Assembly: GCF_036373705.1 (NCBI RefSeq)
Contig: NC_089851.1
Coordinates: 3,441,920-3,505,919 of the forward strand
Direction: 5' to 3'
Length of the DNA stretch: 64,000 nucleotides
DNA from: Amia ocellicauda
Taxonomy: Eukaryota; Chordata; Actinopteri; Amiiformes; Amiidae
The notes beneath the pieces were generated by a model, which was not told the origin of the DNA, ran no database searches, and was given only the letters and a program-made list of their open reading frames with translations. The stretch's first letter is position 1; each line of letters begins with the position of its first letter. The position numbers were made by a program, and so were the translations under genes. Below, in pieces: positions 12,843 to 23,832 of the stretch.

Positions 12843-14269
12843 GATATTACAAAACTTTACACTCGATACACAACTTAAATGTTATTCATGTGCAGGGGGT
12901 TTGATCAGAACTAACACACAATCGTGATTATGTGATGGCAATGCCCCCACACCTCTCTCTCTGTAGTGGACACATAGTCTCAAAACTAAACCTCTTTTTT
13001 GAGGATATTATGATGTTACTTCCATCAGTAACAGAACAACAACATAATGTGCCGTCCCCCCTCTAAAATATTAAACAAACAACACACGATACGATGAATG
13101 AGGAAACTGAGACACAAGTAATGAAAGCTTTTTGGTGAGAGGTGCCTTTTAGACCTCGAACTTCACAGTTTGTCATAATAAAAGTCAGACTTACTGTATG
13201 TAGAGAACATATATGGTACAAGAAACTAATTGTCAACTAATCTCTTCGGTATCCATAGAGACTGAATTTCTCTCTTTTCCTTCCTGCTTTTTTTGCTGTT
13301 TGGTTTTTCTCTAGATTGATCTGAAATTGTAGCTGGAGGCACTTCAATTTCTTCATCATCTAATTTTGCTTTATACTACTATTCAACGAGCTTAGTAAAT
13401 ACACTGCGGATGATCATATTTGTTATTAAATATAAAAGTCAATAAAAAGCACTTAGGAACTGCTAGTTCATAAGTGGAAAACACTGAGAGGTTAGGAGTT
13501 CATTCAATTATTCATTAAAATATCCGTAGGCCCCATAGACTTAGTTTAAAATATTTTAAGTATTTTACTATGAATATTTCTGTTCCATTAAATGCTGCTG
13601 CTCATAATTCTGCAGTGAACATGATTTTAAGGAGCATAAAGTGATATTTGTACAAAAGAGGTTAGTTATTTTTGTAATGTTTGATGTTTCTAATCATTAG
13701 AATTTGGTCTGGAGCAAAATATTGTGAAATATTCTCTCTGTGAAATTGGAGGAATCGGATTGTCCTTGAGACACATTGTGTACTTAGGTTCAGGCTGCCT
13801 TGAATAAACAGAGCCGGAATACTTTCCAAATTGTAGAAATCCAAAACGCTATGAAATAGTGAGTGTTAATATCCAGAGACTAGTCATACGTGAATGTAAA
13901 TAATTGTTTATTCTGGACTCATACATAGATAAGATAAAAGCAGGGTCAATGTTCTGTGATTCTGACCTTTCCCCTATTCAAGGTAGCAAGCAATTTGATT
14001 GGCCAGACCACAGCAGAGTTGTTTTGATGTCTAGACTTCATGTTTGGATGTGAGGGCGGTAGCAGTTAGTGCCTTCAATACAAATACTACCCTGTCTGAT
14101 CTATAACCATGAAGTCACAATTCCTTCACAAACGATCAGCTGTGCACTCATACAAATCAATACAACATTCTATTTAAACATTACTCAAGTTCAGTAGTAC
14201 AATTAAGATAAAATACAAAGCAATTTCATATGCACTAATGTAATTTTCAATTTGTAATTTATACTGTGT
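12843..14269. other. AT-rich intergenic DNA, nothing recognised
   Basis: No exon-like frame, RNA gene or recognised transposon end was seen on either strand. Confidence 0.6.
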
Positions 14270-14274
14270 TTAAT

Positions 14275-14288
14275 ACTACTACTACTAC

Positions 14289-14331
<43 letters not shown>
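14275..14331. repeat. (TAA)n microsatellite with ACT leader
   Basis: A short run of ACT units followed by an uninterrupted run of about 16 TAA units. Confidence 0.95.
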
Positions 14332-14333
<2 letters not shown>

Positions 14334-14495
14334 GCATACATCCTAGTTCAAAAAGGTACCAAGTGCAGACATGATGCAGTGATAGGGATGAGCTACAGGG
14401 GTGGGGGGCATAGGAGAAATCACAGTAAAACAGTAGGAGTTATAACAATGTAGACGTAAGCATTCCTGCTCTGGTTTACGTGCCATTTCAAAGCT

Positions 14496-15175
14496 ATAGT
14501 GGCTCTCAAAAGTATTCACCCCCACTTTTAATGAAATCAGAATGGATTTAATCAGGAGTTTGTGTCACTGATCAACACAGAAAAAGTCCATAATGTCAAA
14601 GTGAAAAATATAATCTGCAAATTGTTCTAAATGAATTACAAATACAAAACAGAAAATACTTGAATGCATAAGTAATCACCCCTTCAGTCAATATTTGGTA
14701 TAGGCACCTTTGCCAGCAATTACAGCCATGAGTCTGTGTGGATAAGTCTCCACAAGCTGTGCACATCTGAACACAGCAATTTATTACCTTTGGTGAACAG
14801 CAGTGTTCAACTCTTTAAACATATTCTCAATTGGATTTGGATTGGATTGGATTGGATTTCTTAATAATGGACTTTACTGTGCTCCGGGGGATATTCAATG
14901 CCTTGGAAATGTTCTTATATCCAACCCCTGATTGGTGCTTTTGAAGAACCTTATTCCGGATATGATTTGAATGTTCCTTTGTCTTCATGATGCAGTTTTT
15001 GATCCTGGGTCTCCATTGTCCAGCAGGTTTGAGTGACGGTTCCTCCTAGCCCAATCAGTGAGCAGGTGGGCTGGTCTGACAGTCTCCACTCTGCAATACA
15101 TCTGACGTCACCGCTGACTGACCCATAGAGTGGAGCAACTACATGCAATTTAATTATGAACAAAGCATGCTTTTA
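14496..15175 (-). mobile_element. degenerate Tc1-like transposon remnant
   Basis: The left end reads AGTGGCTCTCAAAAGTATTC after TA, the terminus of a fish Tc1-type family. The opposite end of a relative lies at 45,624-45,792 in inverted orientation. On the minus strand near 14,945-14,855 a frame reads GYKNISKALNIPRSTVKSII, the transposase helix-turn-helix. The rest of the transposase is deleted or scrambled. Confidence 0.7.
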
Positions 15176-15278
15176 ATAAAAGTTGTGGACAATCACTTTC
15201 TACATATTACATGTGTTTATTTCATACAGCCTTTATTCGCATCTTTATCAATGGAGCTAGTCATTTTGTTTTGTAGGT

Positions 15279-15282
<4 letters not shown>

Positions 15283-15329
<47 letters not shown>
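15283..15329. repeat. (TA)n microsatellite
   Basis: An alternating TA tract running straight into the left terminus of transposon copy 2, as expected for an element that targets TA. Confidence 0.95.
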
Positions 15330-15332
<3 letters not shown>

Positions 15333-16550
15333 TCACCTAAAGGATTATTAGGAACACCTGTTCAATTTCTCATTAATGCAATTATCTAACCAACCAATCA
15401 CATGACAGTTGCTTCAATGCATTTAGGGGTGTGGTCCTGGTCTAGACAATCTCCTGAACTCCAAACTGAATGTCTGAATGGGAAAGAAAGGTGATTTAAG
15501 CAATTTTGAGCGTGGCATGGTTGTTGGTGCCAGACGGGCCGGTCTGAGTATTTCACAATCTGCTCAGTTACTGGGATTTTCACGCACAACCATTTCTAGG
15601 GTTTACAAAGAATGGTGTGAAAAGGGAAAAACATCCAGTATGCGGCAGTCCTGTGGGCGAAAATGCCTTGTTGATGCTAGAGGTCAGAGGAGAATGGGCC
15701 GACTGATTCAAGCTGATAGAAGAGCAACTTTGACTGAAATAACCACTCGTTACAACCGAGGTATGCAGCAAAGCATTTGTGAAGCCACAACACGTACAAC
15801 CTTGAGGCGGATGGGCTACAACAGCAGAAGACCCCACCGGGTACCACTCATCTCCACTACAAATAGGAAAAAGAGGCTACAATTTGCACAAGCTCACCAA
15901 AATTGGACAGTTGAAGACTGGAAAAATGTTGCCTGGTCTGATGAGTCTCGATTTCTGTTGAGACATTCAGATGGTAGAGTCAGAATTTGGCGTAAACAGA
16001 ATGAGAACATGGATCCATCATGCCTTGTTACCACTGTGCAGGCTGGTGGTGGTGGTGTAATGGTGTGGGGGATGTTTTCTTGGCACACTTTAGGCCCCTT
16101 AGTGCCAATTGGGCATCGTTTAAATGCCACGGCCTACCTGAGCATTGTTTCTGACCATGTCCATCCCTTTATGACCACCATGTACCCATCCTCTGATGGC
16201 TACTTCCAGCAGGATAATGCACCATGTCACAAAGGTCGAATCATTTCAAATTGGTTTCTTGAACATGACAATGAGTTCACTGTAGTAAACTGGCCCCCAC
16301 AGTCACCAGATCTCAACCCAATAGAGCATCTTTGGGATGTGGTGGAACGGGAGCTTCGTGCCCTGGATGTGCATCCCACAAATCTCCATCAACTGCAAGA
16401 TGCTATCCTATCAATATGGGCCAACATTTCTAAAGAATGCTTTCAGCACCTTGTTGAATCAATGCCACGTAGAATTAAGGCAGTTCTGAAGGCGAAAGGG
16501 GGTCAAACACAGTATTAGTATGGTGTTCCTAATAATCCTTTAGGTGAGTG
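15330..16550 (+). mobile_element. DD36E Tc1/mariner (Incomer-like) copy 2, structurally complete
   Basis: 1,221 bp between short inverted repeats of about 29 bp (left starts CACTCACCTAAAGG, right ends CCTTTAGGTGAGTG), flanked by TA. Both termini and the 346-codon transposase are intact. It is inserted inside a TA microsatellite. The element length, transposase length, short repeats and DD36E spacing agree with the published Incomer family; that assignment is from memory of the family description. Confidence 0.95.
15478..16518 (+). CDS. DD36E Tc1/mariner transposase, 346 aa, apparently intact
   Basis: Cuts out and reinserts its own element at TA sites in the nucleus. Residues 1-60 carry the helix-turn-helix (SISQSAQLLGFSRTTISR). 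A second DNA-binding helix set follows at about 65-115 (RRMGRLIQADRRATLTEITT). The catalytic domain has Asp155 (WSDESRF), the glycine-rich stretch at 190-193, Asp246 (QQDNAPC) and Glu283 (NPIEHLW). I counted 36 residues between Asp246 and Glu283, so this is DD36E, not the classical Tc1 DD34E. ATG 15478 is preceded by the usual short 5' leader. No stop or frameshift is present, and all motif residues remain. Confidence 0.95.
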   Translation: MGKKGDLSNFERGMVVGARRAGLSISQSAQLLGFSRTTISRVYKEWCEKGKTSSMRQSCGRKCLVDARGQRRMGRLIQADRRATLTEITTRYNRGMQQSICEATTRTTLRRMGYNSRRPHRVPLISTTNRKKRLQFAQAHQNWTVEDWKNVAWSDESRFLLRHSDGRVRIWRKQNENMDPSCLVTTVQAGGGGVMVWGMFSWHTLGPLVPIGHRLNATAYLSIVSDHVHPFMTTMYPSSDGYFQQDNAPCHKGRIISNWFLEHDNEFTVVNWPPQSPDLNPIEHLWDVVERELRALDVHPTNLHQLQDAILSIWANISKECFQHLVESMPRRIKAVLKAKGGQTQY

Positions 16551-16569
16551 TATATATATATATATATAT

Positions 16570-16619
<50 letters not shown>

Positions 16620-16621
16620 TG
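16551..16621. repeat. (TA)n followed by (GATA)n microsatellite
   Basis: A TA run directly after transposon copy 2, then about 13 GATA-type units and a short GT run (16,627-16,640). Confidence 0.95.
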
Positions 16622-17045
16622 ATATGTGTGTGTGTGTGTTTCTTACCTAAACATAAACTGGGACATCACATGCTCTTAATGAATACGATGCCCCTCCATT
16701 TGCCTCTTGCAAAATGACGTGATCTACATCAGTCTGGCGCTGTTACCTGAGCAGTTGAATGAAAGTGCTCTGCAGGTGACATTAATATGAACATGATATT
16801 AAACATGTTACTGTGCACGGAGCAGGTGAGTTCTGTGTTGTGTGTCAGTGCTGTGTGTATGGGCTCTAATGGCGGTGGGATCCAGTGATTGTCCAGCTCT
16901 TGACTGCAGGTCTCTGCACACACATGGTGTTTAATGAGTCGCTGAATCGGCACTGCTGTTGAAACTGAGACAATCGATACCATCAGAGATCACCAGAGCA
17001 GCCCACCTGCTCACTGATAAGGTCAGGAAGAACCGTCGCTCAGAT

Positions 17046-17212
17046 CCTTACGCTTGCCCATTTTTCCTGCTTCTAACACATCAACTTTGAGGACAAAATG
17101 TTCACTTGCTGCCTAATATATCCCACCCACTGACAGGTGCCATGATAATGAGATTATCAGTGTTATTCACTTCACCTGTCAGTGGTCATAATGTTATGGC
17201 TGATCGGTGTAT
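17046..17212 (-). mobile_element. 5' end of a second Tc1-like family
   Basis: On the minus strand, from 17,212 down, the sequence has the terminus CATACACCGATCAGCCATAA, a leader, and an ATG at 17,061 opening MGKRKDLSD, the start of a fish Tc1 transposase. The frame then breaks into unrelated sequence. A 5' stump that cuts into the polymerase remnant on its right. Confidence 0.65.
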
Positions 17213-17966
17213 GTTTGTATTTGTTTATCCGCATAGTCAAGTATCAAATCATTTAGGCTATCGAAATTAATTTTCTCACTATTAGCCACGTTTAATGTGA
17301 TACCCTTTAGCTTGATACAAGCTTTCCCTCCTGAGAGCTTATATCCATAGGATGTAGGTCCTGTAGCAACAAACTCGGTAATGTGCTGATCTGGAGGCAG
17401 CTCACTTGTCAATTGCCCCAATTGCCTAATTCAGGGTCCCACTGTCCTGGCCTGCTTACATAAATGATTGAATCAGTGTCATAATACAAACAGCGATCTT
17501 GTAATGCATGCAGAAGAGAGTACAGTTCTAACCTAGCATAGGCGGTAGTGAAACTGGCGAAAAAAATATTTACATTTGAAAGGTGTGTGTAGTGCTCTTT
17601 TGCCCATTTCCAGGTGACACAGGCGCAGTCATCGTCAATAAAATCACAAGACGAGACCTCGTGGTATGGGGCAAACACGTATTGAAATAATTCGTTGGGG
17701 TCTCTCACAATACTGGTGTTTTGTAAATCGGGTCGTTGTCCAAATTTTCCCCATAAAGAATTCAAAAACAGTTTTGAAATCTGTCTTTTGGCCGGATTCT
17801 TAGTAATATTGTAATGGTCCAAGTGTACCCCCTCTCGGTCATAATATTCTCTGATGTAGCATTCACGGTCTGTGTAATTTTTGCACCACTCTGGATAGCC
17901 TGAAGCTTCTTGTTTGCCTTTGAGATGCATTTTAATATAGTCAGAGAACAGAGTGTTGGTCGAGTG
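17213..17966 (-). pseudogene. Maverick/Polinton-type protein-primed DNA polymerase B, C-terminal half
   Basis: A family-B protein-primed polymerase fragment as found in Maverick/Polinton elements and adintovirus-like relatives. Motifs in order: TLFSDYIKMHLKGKQEASGY, RQISKLFLNSLWGKFGQ (the N-S-x-Y/W-G region), YARLELYSLL, the palm motif YYDTDSIIY with its two aspartates, then KACIKLKGITLN near the C-terminus. The exonuclease and N-terminal regions are absent. A one-base frameshift near 17,415 breaks the frame between the palm and the thumb, and a Tc1 stump has replaced the 3' end. Non-functional as it stands. No integrase, ATPase or capsid frame was found nearby. Confidence 0.85.
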
Positions 17967-18060
17967 CTTAATGAATACGATGACCCATGGCATTTCATAG
18001 CATTTGGAAAACAATAAATAATAATAAAAACACATCAGTAACCCAATGAATGTTACATAC

Positions 18061-18682
18061 CGCCATTAAAGAGACTTGGACAGGGTGGGGCCGTGCATAG
18101 TTATGTGGGTTAAAGGTTGCCTCGCCGGTCTCCCTCTCTGAAAATACGTGTTGTTTATTCCCAATGTGTTTATCCCCCACAACTGTCAACATGAAAAGTG
18201 AAAACAGAGATTGATACCTTTACACATTATTTGTCATTATGTTTTAGAAGATACAATGTATAATTATTTCATAATATGAAACACCTTGCTCTATGTCATA
18301 CCATAAAGTCTGTATTAAGTGTGGCGTTGAACGCATTGCTCAGCCCTACCTTCAGCACTCGCGCTTCCTGCGGTTTGGAAGGTGTTGTTGGTGCCGGACG
18401 CGTGGGGGGCTGTGAGCTCCACTCTCCGGGTCAAGCAGCCGGCTGTTTGGTCCAGCAGTGATGGCTCTGTTAATCTACGCTGCAGTATCTCGGCTCTTTG
18501 CAAGTCAAATACAAATATATATATACATTAACTATGCAACATATACTAATACTTTTGAACCAGACTCTATTACTATACATACCCAGCCCCAATACCCCTG
18601 TTTCAGAACTATACTTACCATCAATACATGATACTAGTTCCAGTAGTTCTGTCTCGTCGAAGAGGTCCCAGTCAGTTGACAT
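18061..18682 (-). CDS. candidate three-exon leader reading frame upstream of the polymerase remnant
   Basis: Unrecognised. ATG 18,682 opens MSTDWDLFDETELLELVSCI. Exons by splice consensus are 18,682-18,619 (donor G|GTAAGTATA), 18,493-18,350 (donor G|GTAGGG) and 18,182-18,061 (donor GCG|GTATGT). Phases 1, 1, 0 keep a single frame of 110 codons open. A weak acceptor at 17,966 would then join in phase 0 to the polymerase remnant. The first 20 residues are acidic and helical. The phase agreement suggests a real, once-spliced gene, perhaps the 5' part of the polymerase transcript or a separate early gene. No homology is claimed. Confidence 0.4.
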
Positions 18683-18814
18683 GATGAACACGGTGGTGGT
18701 TAAAATATTGTTGAAAATGTGCCGTGGTATAGCATAGTATATGGTATAGTCTGACGTGTAAATGGGATGAACAGTGATGCTTATTTATTGGGCCAGAATG
18801 TGTGTGCATTCTAC

Positions 18815-18990
18815 ATTACATTATCTTCACTTAGCAAGGGTGACTTACATTTGTACCCATTCATCCAGCTGGGACCCTACTGGAGGCATCTAAGTGAAGC
18901 ACCTTGCTCAAGGTTACAGCAGCATTGCTACACCTAGGGTTTAAACTTACCACCTTCCACTTATGAGTCCAGAGCCCTAACCGCTACTCC
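18815..18990. repeat. SINE-like interspersed repeat
   Basis: Contains phrases common in fish retroposons (CACTTAGCAAGGGTGACTTA; CACCTTGCTCAAGGTTACAG; CCCTAACCGCTACTCCACAG). It lies between the two divergent frames. The family is not certain. Confidence 0.45.
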
Positions 18991-19150
18991 ACAGTGCTAC
19001 CTATTTAAAAAAAAACTATTTCACAACATTCCGAGCAACCGCCAAAAATGTTTTTCTCCCAAACCCAACAGTTTGAGAAAAAAAATACATACACACAACT
19101 CCGCCAACCCCCCCGCCTCCTCAAAAGAACCATCCGCCCCCCTTTTACTG

Positions 19151-19157
19151 TATAAAA
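19151..19157 (+). promoter_or_regulatory. TATA box (TATAAAA)
   Basis: A consensus TATA box 84 bp before the ATG at 19,241, in the gap between the divergent frames. It supports a real plus-strand transcription unit ending at the poly(A) signal near 21,134. Confidence 0.5.
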
Positions 19158-19240
19158 CATGCACGTGCAGACATTGAAAACATGTCATCAGGTCGGATTG
19201 GCCAGCTCTCAGCTAACACCTGGAAGGATCACTGCTCGCT

Positions 19241-20984
19241 ATGGCAACACCGACCAAGAAGAGCCCCCCTAACAGACACTCTGCTGATGACGATACTGGG
19301 GCCCCGAGCACAAAACTTAAAGGACTGAAGGTGCAGACACGAAAGAGGTAAAACTTTATTTTTACTTAGCAAAAATGTATTTAGAATATTATTATTATTT
19401 TTGAACTTATGCCGGTATTTACTTGCTTTTAGGTTGTGTGTGTGTGTGTGTATACATTTCAGAGAAAAGTGAATTTAAATACATTTTTTTCTTATTTGTT
19501 TGTTTAACAAAAGACTGGTGTAGGAATCCCTCCCCTGAGCCCCAGTGAAGCTGCCCAGATGTCTGATGAATATGAAGGCATCAGCACTACTGATGAGTCT
19601 GACGATGATGACGAGGACCCTGACCATGGCAGTGAGGATGAAAACAGCACCTCTGACACTGACGAGGGAGTTGGGCAATCAGCAGAAAGAGAGGTAACTA
19701 TAAAGGCCCTAGAACCTTCTATAGTCATGTGCTTATTTACTTAGAGACTCATTTCAGTTTTATAAGTGTTATTTTATTTTCTCTTCATTAGAGAGTTGTC
19801 ACAATCTGGAATAAACTACCCACCGATGTGGTAGAAGCTGAAAATTTGGGAACATTTTAAAATAGACTGGATAGGATCATTGGATCACTTAGATATTAAT
19901 GGACACCAAACGAGCACGATGGGTCGAATGGCCTCCTCTCCTTTGTAAACTTTCTTATGTTCTTATGTTCTTAATAATGGAGGCCCTGACACCAGTGATA
20001 TTGCTTCCTCTGTCAGCTCTTTAAGACCCCAAACAAGACTGAACATTGCATGCTTCTGTTCTTGCCTTGCTAGAAACAACAAGAGTTTTGATTCAGACAG
20101 TGAAGGTGTGAGATATAATTGTAAAAACCAGGATGAGCATGTTAGACTGGTGATGACACACACTGTAAAGGCCAGTGCCGCCCTTGTGTTAAAACATTGT
20201 ATAGGCCATGAATTAGTTGATAAATATGAAGCCTGTATGACAGGACACCCCAGCCAACTACATCACATCCGTCTAACTTTAGATCATGAGCAAGGGAGTG
20301 TCTGGAGTAGTGTAGCTCTTATATGAGACAAAATAAGTGTCACACGTTTGCTAAACATTGTGTTATGTGTTGCTCGTACCCTACGTGGAATGAGTATCAA
20401 CAAGCAGACTGAGAAAGAAGTGAAAACTCTTTTGCATAGCCTAGAAACATGCACTCTACCTTCAAGATGGTTTAGTGACTTGATAGAAAGTGTGGATGAG
20501 AAAGTAATGCAAATAGTTGAGAAGGTTATAAACAACAAGGCTTATCATGTGTTTTACAAACATAAATAAAATACTGTTTGTGTCTGCTCTGCTTTTCTGG
20601 ACAATAAGACATTACATTTGAATTCCTATATTTTTTCAGAGAAAGAAACCCCTGGGGACCTTGGAATTACGTTTATGTATGTTTGAGGAATCTCTGTTTG
20701 AAGATGTCATCCTCACTCTAATAGCTCACAAGTTTGGTGATTTGTATGATACTGGTAATTCTGATGTGAAATCTCTAGTTGAGGATGTTGAGAAAACAGT
20801 GAAGGCCCTCCCCAATGTGCTCAAGAGAATGCTGTATAAAGAGTCACAGCCTGGTGCATCTGCTTTTACAGCTGTCCAAAAAGTTCTGCAGAGTTCTTTT
20901 GGAAATACTATTCCTATCATGACCAAACCCAATTTCTACACTGTGCTAGACAGAATGTCACAGCCCTGGCCAATAAACAAGTAG
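19241..20984 (+). pseudogene. unrecognised multi-exon gene, interrupted
   Basis: Unrecognised. Pieces: an exon from ATG 19,241 to donor 19,347 (MATPTKKSPPNRHS..., basic/Ser-Pro); an acidic exon to donor 19,693 (TTDESDDDDEDPDHGSEDEN), with an acceptor at 19,540 that keeps frame; a helical block 20,075-20,566 (NNKSFDSDSEG...HVFYKHK) with one in-frame TGA at 20,324; and a terminal exon 20,640-20,984 (RKKPLGTLELRLCMFEESLF... to PWPINK, stop). A CR1 tail sits between the second and third pieces. TATA and AATAAA signals bracket the unit. The basic/acidic N-terminus followed by helical blocks could suit a nuclear or apoptosis-type regulator, but I saw no defining motif. The stop and the LINE insertion argue for decay. 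Confidence 0.4.
19794..19976 (+). mobile_element. CR1-like LINE, 3' end
   Basis: The C-terminal coding trace (GTTGTCACAATCTGGAATAA...) and the tail GAATGGCCTCCTCTCCTTTG end in TTCTTATG repeats, the 8 bp terminal repeat type of CR1. Heavily 5' truncated. Two related tails lie at 31,187-31,540 and 63,572-63,975. Confidence 0.8.
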
Positions 20985-21133
20985 AGGGAGTTGCTAGTGC
21001 AGTACAGTTCAGTTGTGTCTTCCTGGCTGCTGTAGGTGTTCGGGAGGCAGGGTCATTGGTCACCCATGTCAGTATCTAATCTCACTGTCTACATCTGACC
21101 TGATGCCTTGTTGTCATTTTTTAGAGCTGTCAC

Positions 21134-21139
21134 AATAAA
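21134..21139 (+). terminator. poly(A) signal AATAAA
   Basis: Lies 150 bp after the stop of the unrecognised plus-strand gene and is followed by T-rich sequence. Confidence 0.5.
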
Positions 21140-21182
21140 AGACTGACATTTTACCGAGTCTCATTTTTTGAATGTCTATTAT

Positions 21183-21415
21183 TTTATTTTTATTTTATTT
21201 TGCTAACACTGTACCATCCCAAACCTAATCATAAAATATATAACATAAAAAACATCACACTCACATCACTAAACAGTTTAAAATACTTTTTATTAAAACT
21301 TTATTTTGTTGTTCTCTTTTTTATTTTAATGTATTTTATTTTGCTAACACCGTATCATACCAAACCTAATCATAAAACATATAACCTAAAACAAATAATA
21401 ATAAGTTTAACCTCT
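21183..21415. repeat. two-copy tandem duplication, about 140 bp
   Basis: TTTTATTTTGCTAACACTGT...CCAAACCTAATCATAAAA recurs about 140 bp later with a few changes. Confidence 0.7.
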
Positions 21416-21479
21416 TAAACATTACACAGACACACACCCACACATCATCAGGGTGAGGTGGCGGTGACCTGTTGTCAAG

Positions 21480-21740
21480 ATGACCTGTGCCCTTTCCAAA
21501 ATGACTGTCAGCCTAACAAGATGGCGGTCATCCTAACAAGAGGCTGTCATCCTAACAAGATGGCTGACTGGAGAGGGTCAAAGGGTTAACCCAGGGGGTG
21601 GTGGGAAGGTGGAGAGTGTTCTGGTTCAAAGGGCCACCGGGGGTAAGAAGGGGCTTCCAGGCATATGGGGCATCTGGGTAAGGTGGGACTTCCTGGCCCA
21701 TGGGGCTTCTGGGTAAGGCGGGACTTCCAGCTGTCACTTT
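21480..21740. repeat. short degenerate tandem repeats
   Basis: Units of the type CATCCTAACAAGATGGC repeat about three times (21,500-21,560). Units of GGGTAAGGYGGGACTTCC type repeat about three times (21,640-21,735). Confidence 0.6.
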
Positions 21741-22370
21741 GACATAAGCTGCCATCTTCACTTCTAGGGCTGTTAAAAATCACATTTAATTATTTATCAG
21801 CATACACCAAACGCTCAACACCATACGTAACAAAATTACTATTGTTCAGGCTGTTCAACTTCCGTGTTTATGCCAGAGAGATGAGATACCAGACAGATTG
21901 TACACCGTAGGGAATTACAGAAGAAATGTACACAATTACTACAACTGAGGGACATTTCGTATATGCTCTGTATTTAACAATCCTGCTGAAATATTTACAT
22001 ATAGTGTAAAGACTATTCATAAACATTGAGCTTAACTCACATTAAACAATTTTGTTCCCACTCCCAGGCCTCCACTCTCCCTGTATGTGATGTGATGTAC
22101 TCCGCAGTTTCCTTCCAGAAGAAAGCCTTGCAGCAGGAACAAATACTTTTGATTTTATTTTGCAGTGAAAAGTACTTTAAATTGAAGTGAAATTAAAATG
22201 AAATCAATAGCAATTTTGTGCCAAAATGAGAAAACAATCAGATAGGGTTAGATGCTATAACTGTTCTGCTACCGCACACCCTCTTGCAGGGAACTGATAG
22301 GAGAAACACTGTGCTGTGGAAGCAGGCGTTGTGCATCAGGGTGCCTGTGACACTGTGTGCTCTATTGCAG

Positions 22371-22523
22371 GTGGCACCCGACCCCGACTCCGGTGTGACC
22401 TACAGCTCCCTGTGCTTCCTGGACAACACCGCAGCGCCGAGCCGCCCTGGGGGAGTGGGCCGGGCCGAGCCCTCTGACTTGGACACTACTGCGTACTCAG
22501 CTGTGTCTCAAAGGCTCAGATAG
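22371..22523 (+). CDS. isolated ITIM/ITSM-bearing receptor tail exon
   Basis: A terminal coding exon. The acceptor CTCTATTGCAG is followed by 50 codons and a TAG. The peptide has an ITIM (VTYSSL, fitting V/I/L-x-Y-x-x-L) followed 31 residues later by an ITSM-like TAYSAV (T-x-Y-x-x-V). This pairing is typical of inhibitory immunoglobulin-superfamily receptor tails (SLAM, CD300, Siglec and FcRL types), which recruit SH2 phosphatases or adaptors when phosphorylated. The remaining sequence is Pro/Ser-rich and polar, as tails are. No Ig-domain or membrane exon was found within several kb, so the gene is either broken or spread over long introns. The exact family is unknown. Confidence 0.5.
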   Translation: MAPDPDSGVTYSSLCFLDNTAAPSRPGGVGRAEPSDLDTTAYSAVSQRLR

Positions 22524-23832
22524 AGGAGCTCCTGCACAGTATGATTTAATAGGCGCTTTTACACTGCCATTTCTGATCTGGATTAAATGCATCGGTATGT
22601 TTGATCAGGATCTGTGGTGTTGCATCTACACTGCCATTTGATCAGGATCAACTTTCAGCCGGGTCCTCGCATGCGCACCAGCACACAAGTCCAAACTTCA
22701 TCATATGCATATATTAAATTAGTCCTCTATAACACGGCAATATCAAAAACTGTCATTTTATCTCGTTGTGAATTATTCTAACAAGTAAAACCACCACACT
22801 TCCATATTTTTTCGTAACCAAAGCATTTAAAATAATTATACAAATTTTTTTTGTTACTTTTCGCAGCCGAAGCATTTTAAATTAAAATACAAGTCTATAT
22901 TTTTTGCTAAGATAAAGTAACAAGCCATTTAGCATTAATTTTAACAATAGTTTATTTGTAATATGGGAATTAGGGAAGTGTTCACTTATCTGCTCCACTG
23001 ATGCACGTCTGCCACCTGCCTTTAAAACGCTGCCTCATTAGCCCATATGTCCAAACTCAATTATATGTATATATTACATTAGTCTTAGAACACAGAGCTA
23101 TATAGAAAACTGTTTTTATCTCATTACAAATTATTATAACAAGTACCAAGGCACTTGCATATTTTTTTCACAACTGAAGCATTTTAAAATTAAAATTATA
23201 CATTTTTGAGAAAATAAAATCAGTCATTTAGTGTTCATTTTAATAGTATTAACAAATATGATATGAAGGCTGTTTGTCTGCTCCCGTGTCTCTAATACCT
23301 GGCTGTGGTCATTATTATTGAATGATATTAAATAAAAGCTAATTGCTCAGTGGAAACATGATGCCAGTACAGTGGTTATTAAAAGTTCCTTTGTACATAA
23401 AACAATAATAAGAGTTTCTGGTGTATATTGTGATAACTTGCCAATAAGGATAATAGCTTCACTGTTTAATTGTTTTAAGTTGGATTGGACAAAACTGATT
23501 TTCTATTCTGTGTTTATTTGAAGTCTTGCTGCATTTTCACATTTGTTGAAGGTTTTTCATATCTTGCAAAGGGGATAAATAAAGCATGAAAATTGCATTT
23601 TGTAACTTTGTTTATTGTTTTTTTATTTGCTAATACATTTTTGTTCTTACTGCCAACCTGGTTATTAATTTGGTCTTTGGTCTGAAATTATTTTTTTTCT
23701 TAACTGGTGGCTAATTGTCATGTTCCATATAGTTCGTTCTGAATTTTGTTATTTTTTGCCTCTACACAAATGCAATTTTTGATGAAATATCTACTGGTGT
23801 AATGCAAGTAATTGTTTTGAAATGCAAACATA
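22524..23832. repeat. AT-rich non-coding DNA with an approximately 350 bp degenerate duplication
   Basis: CCAAACTTCATCATATGCAT at about 22,692 and CCAAACTCAATTATATGTAT at about 23,050 begin two related segments, each continuing through an A/T-rich stretch that ends CATTTTAAA. No gene was seen. Confidence 0.5.
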
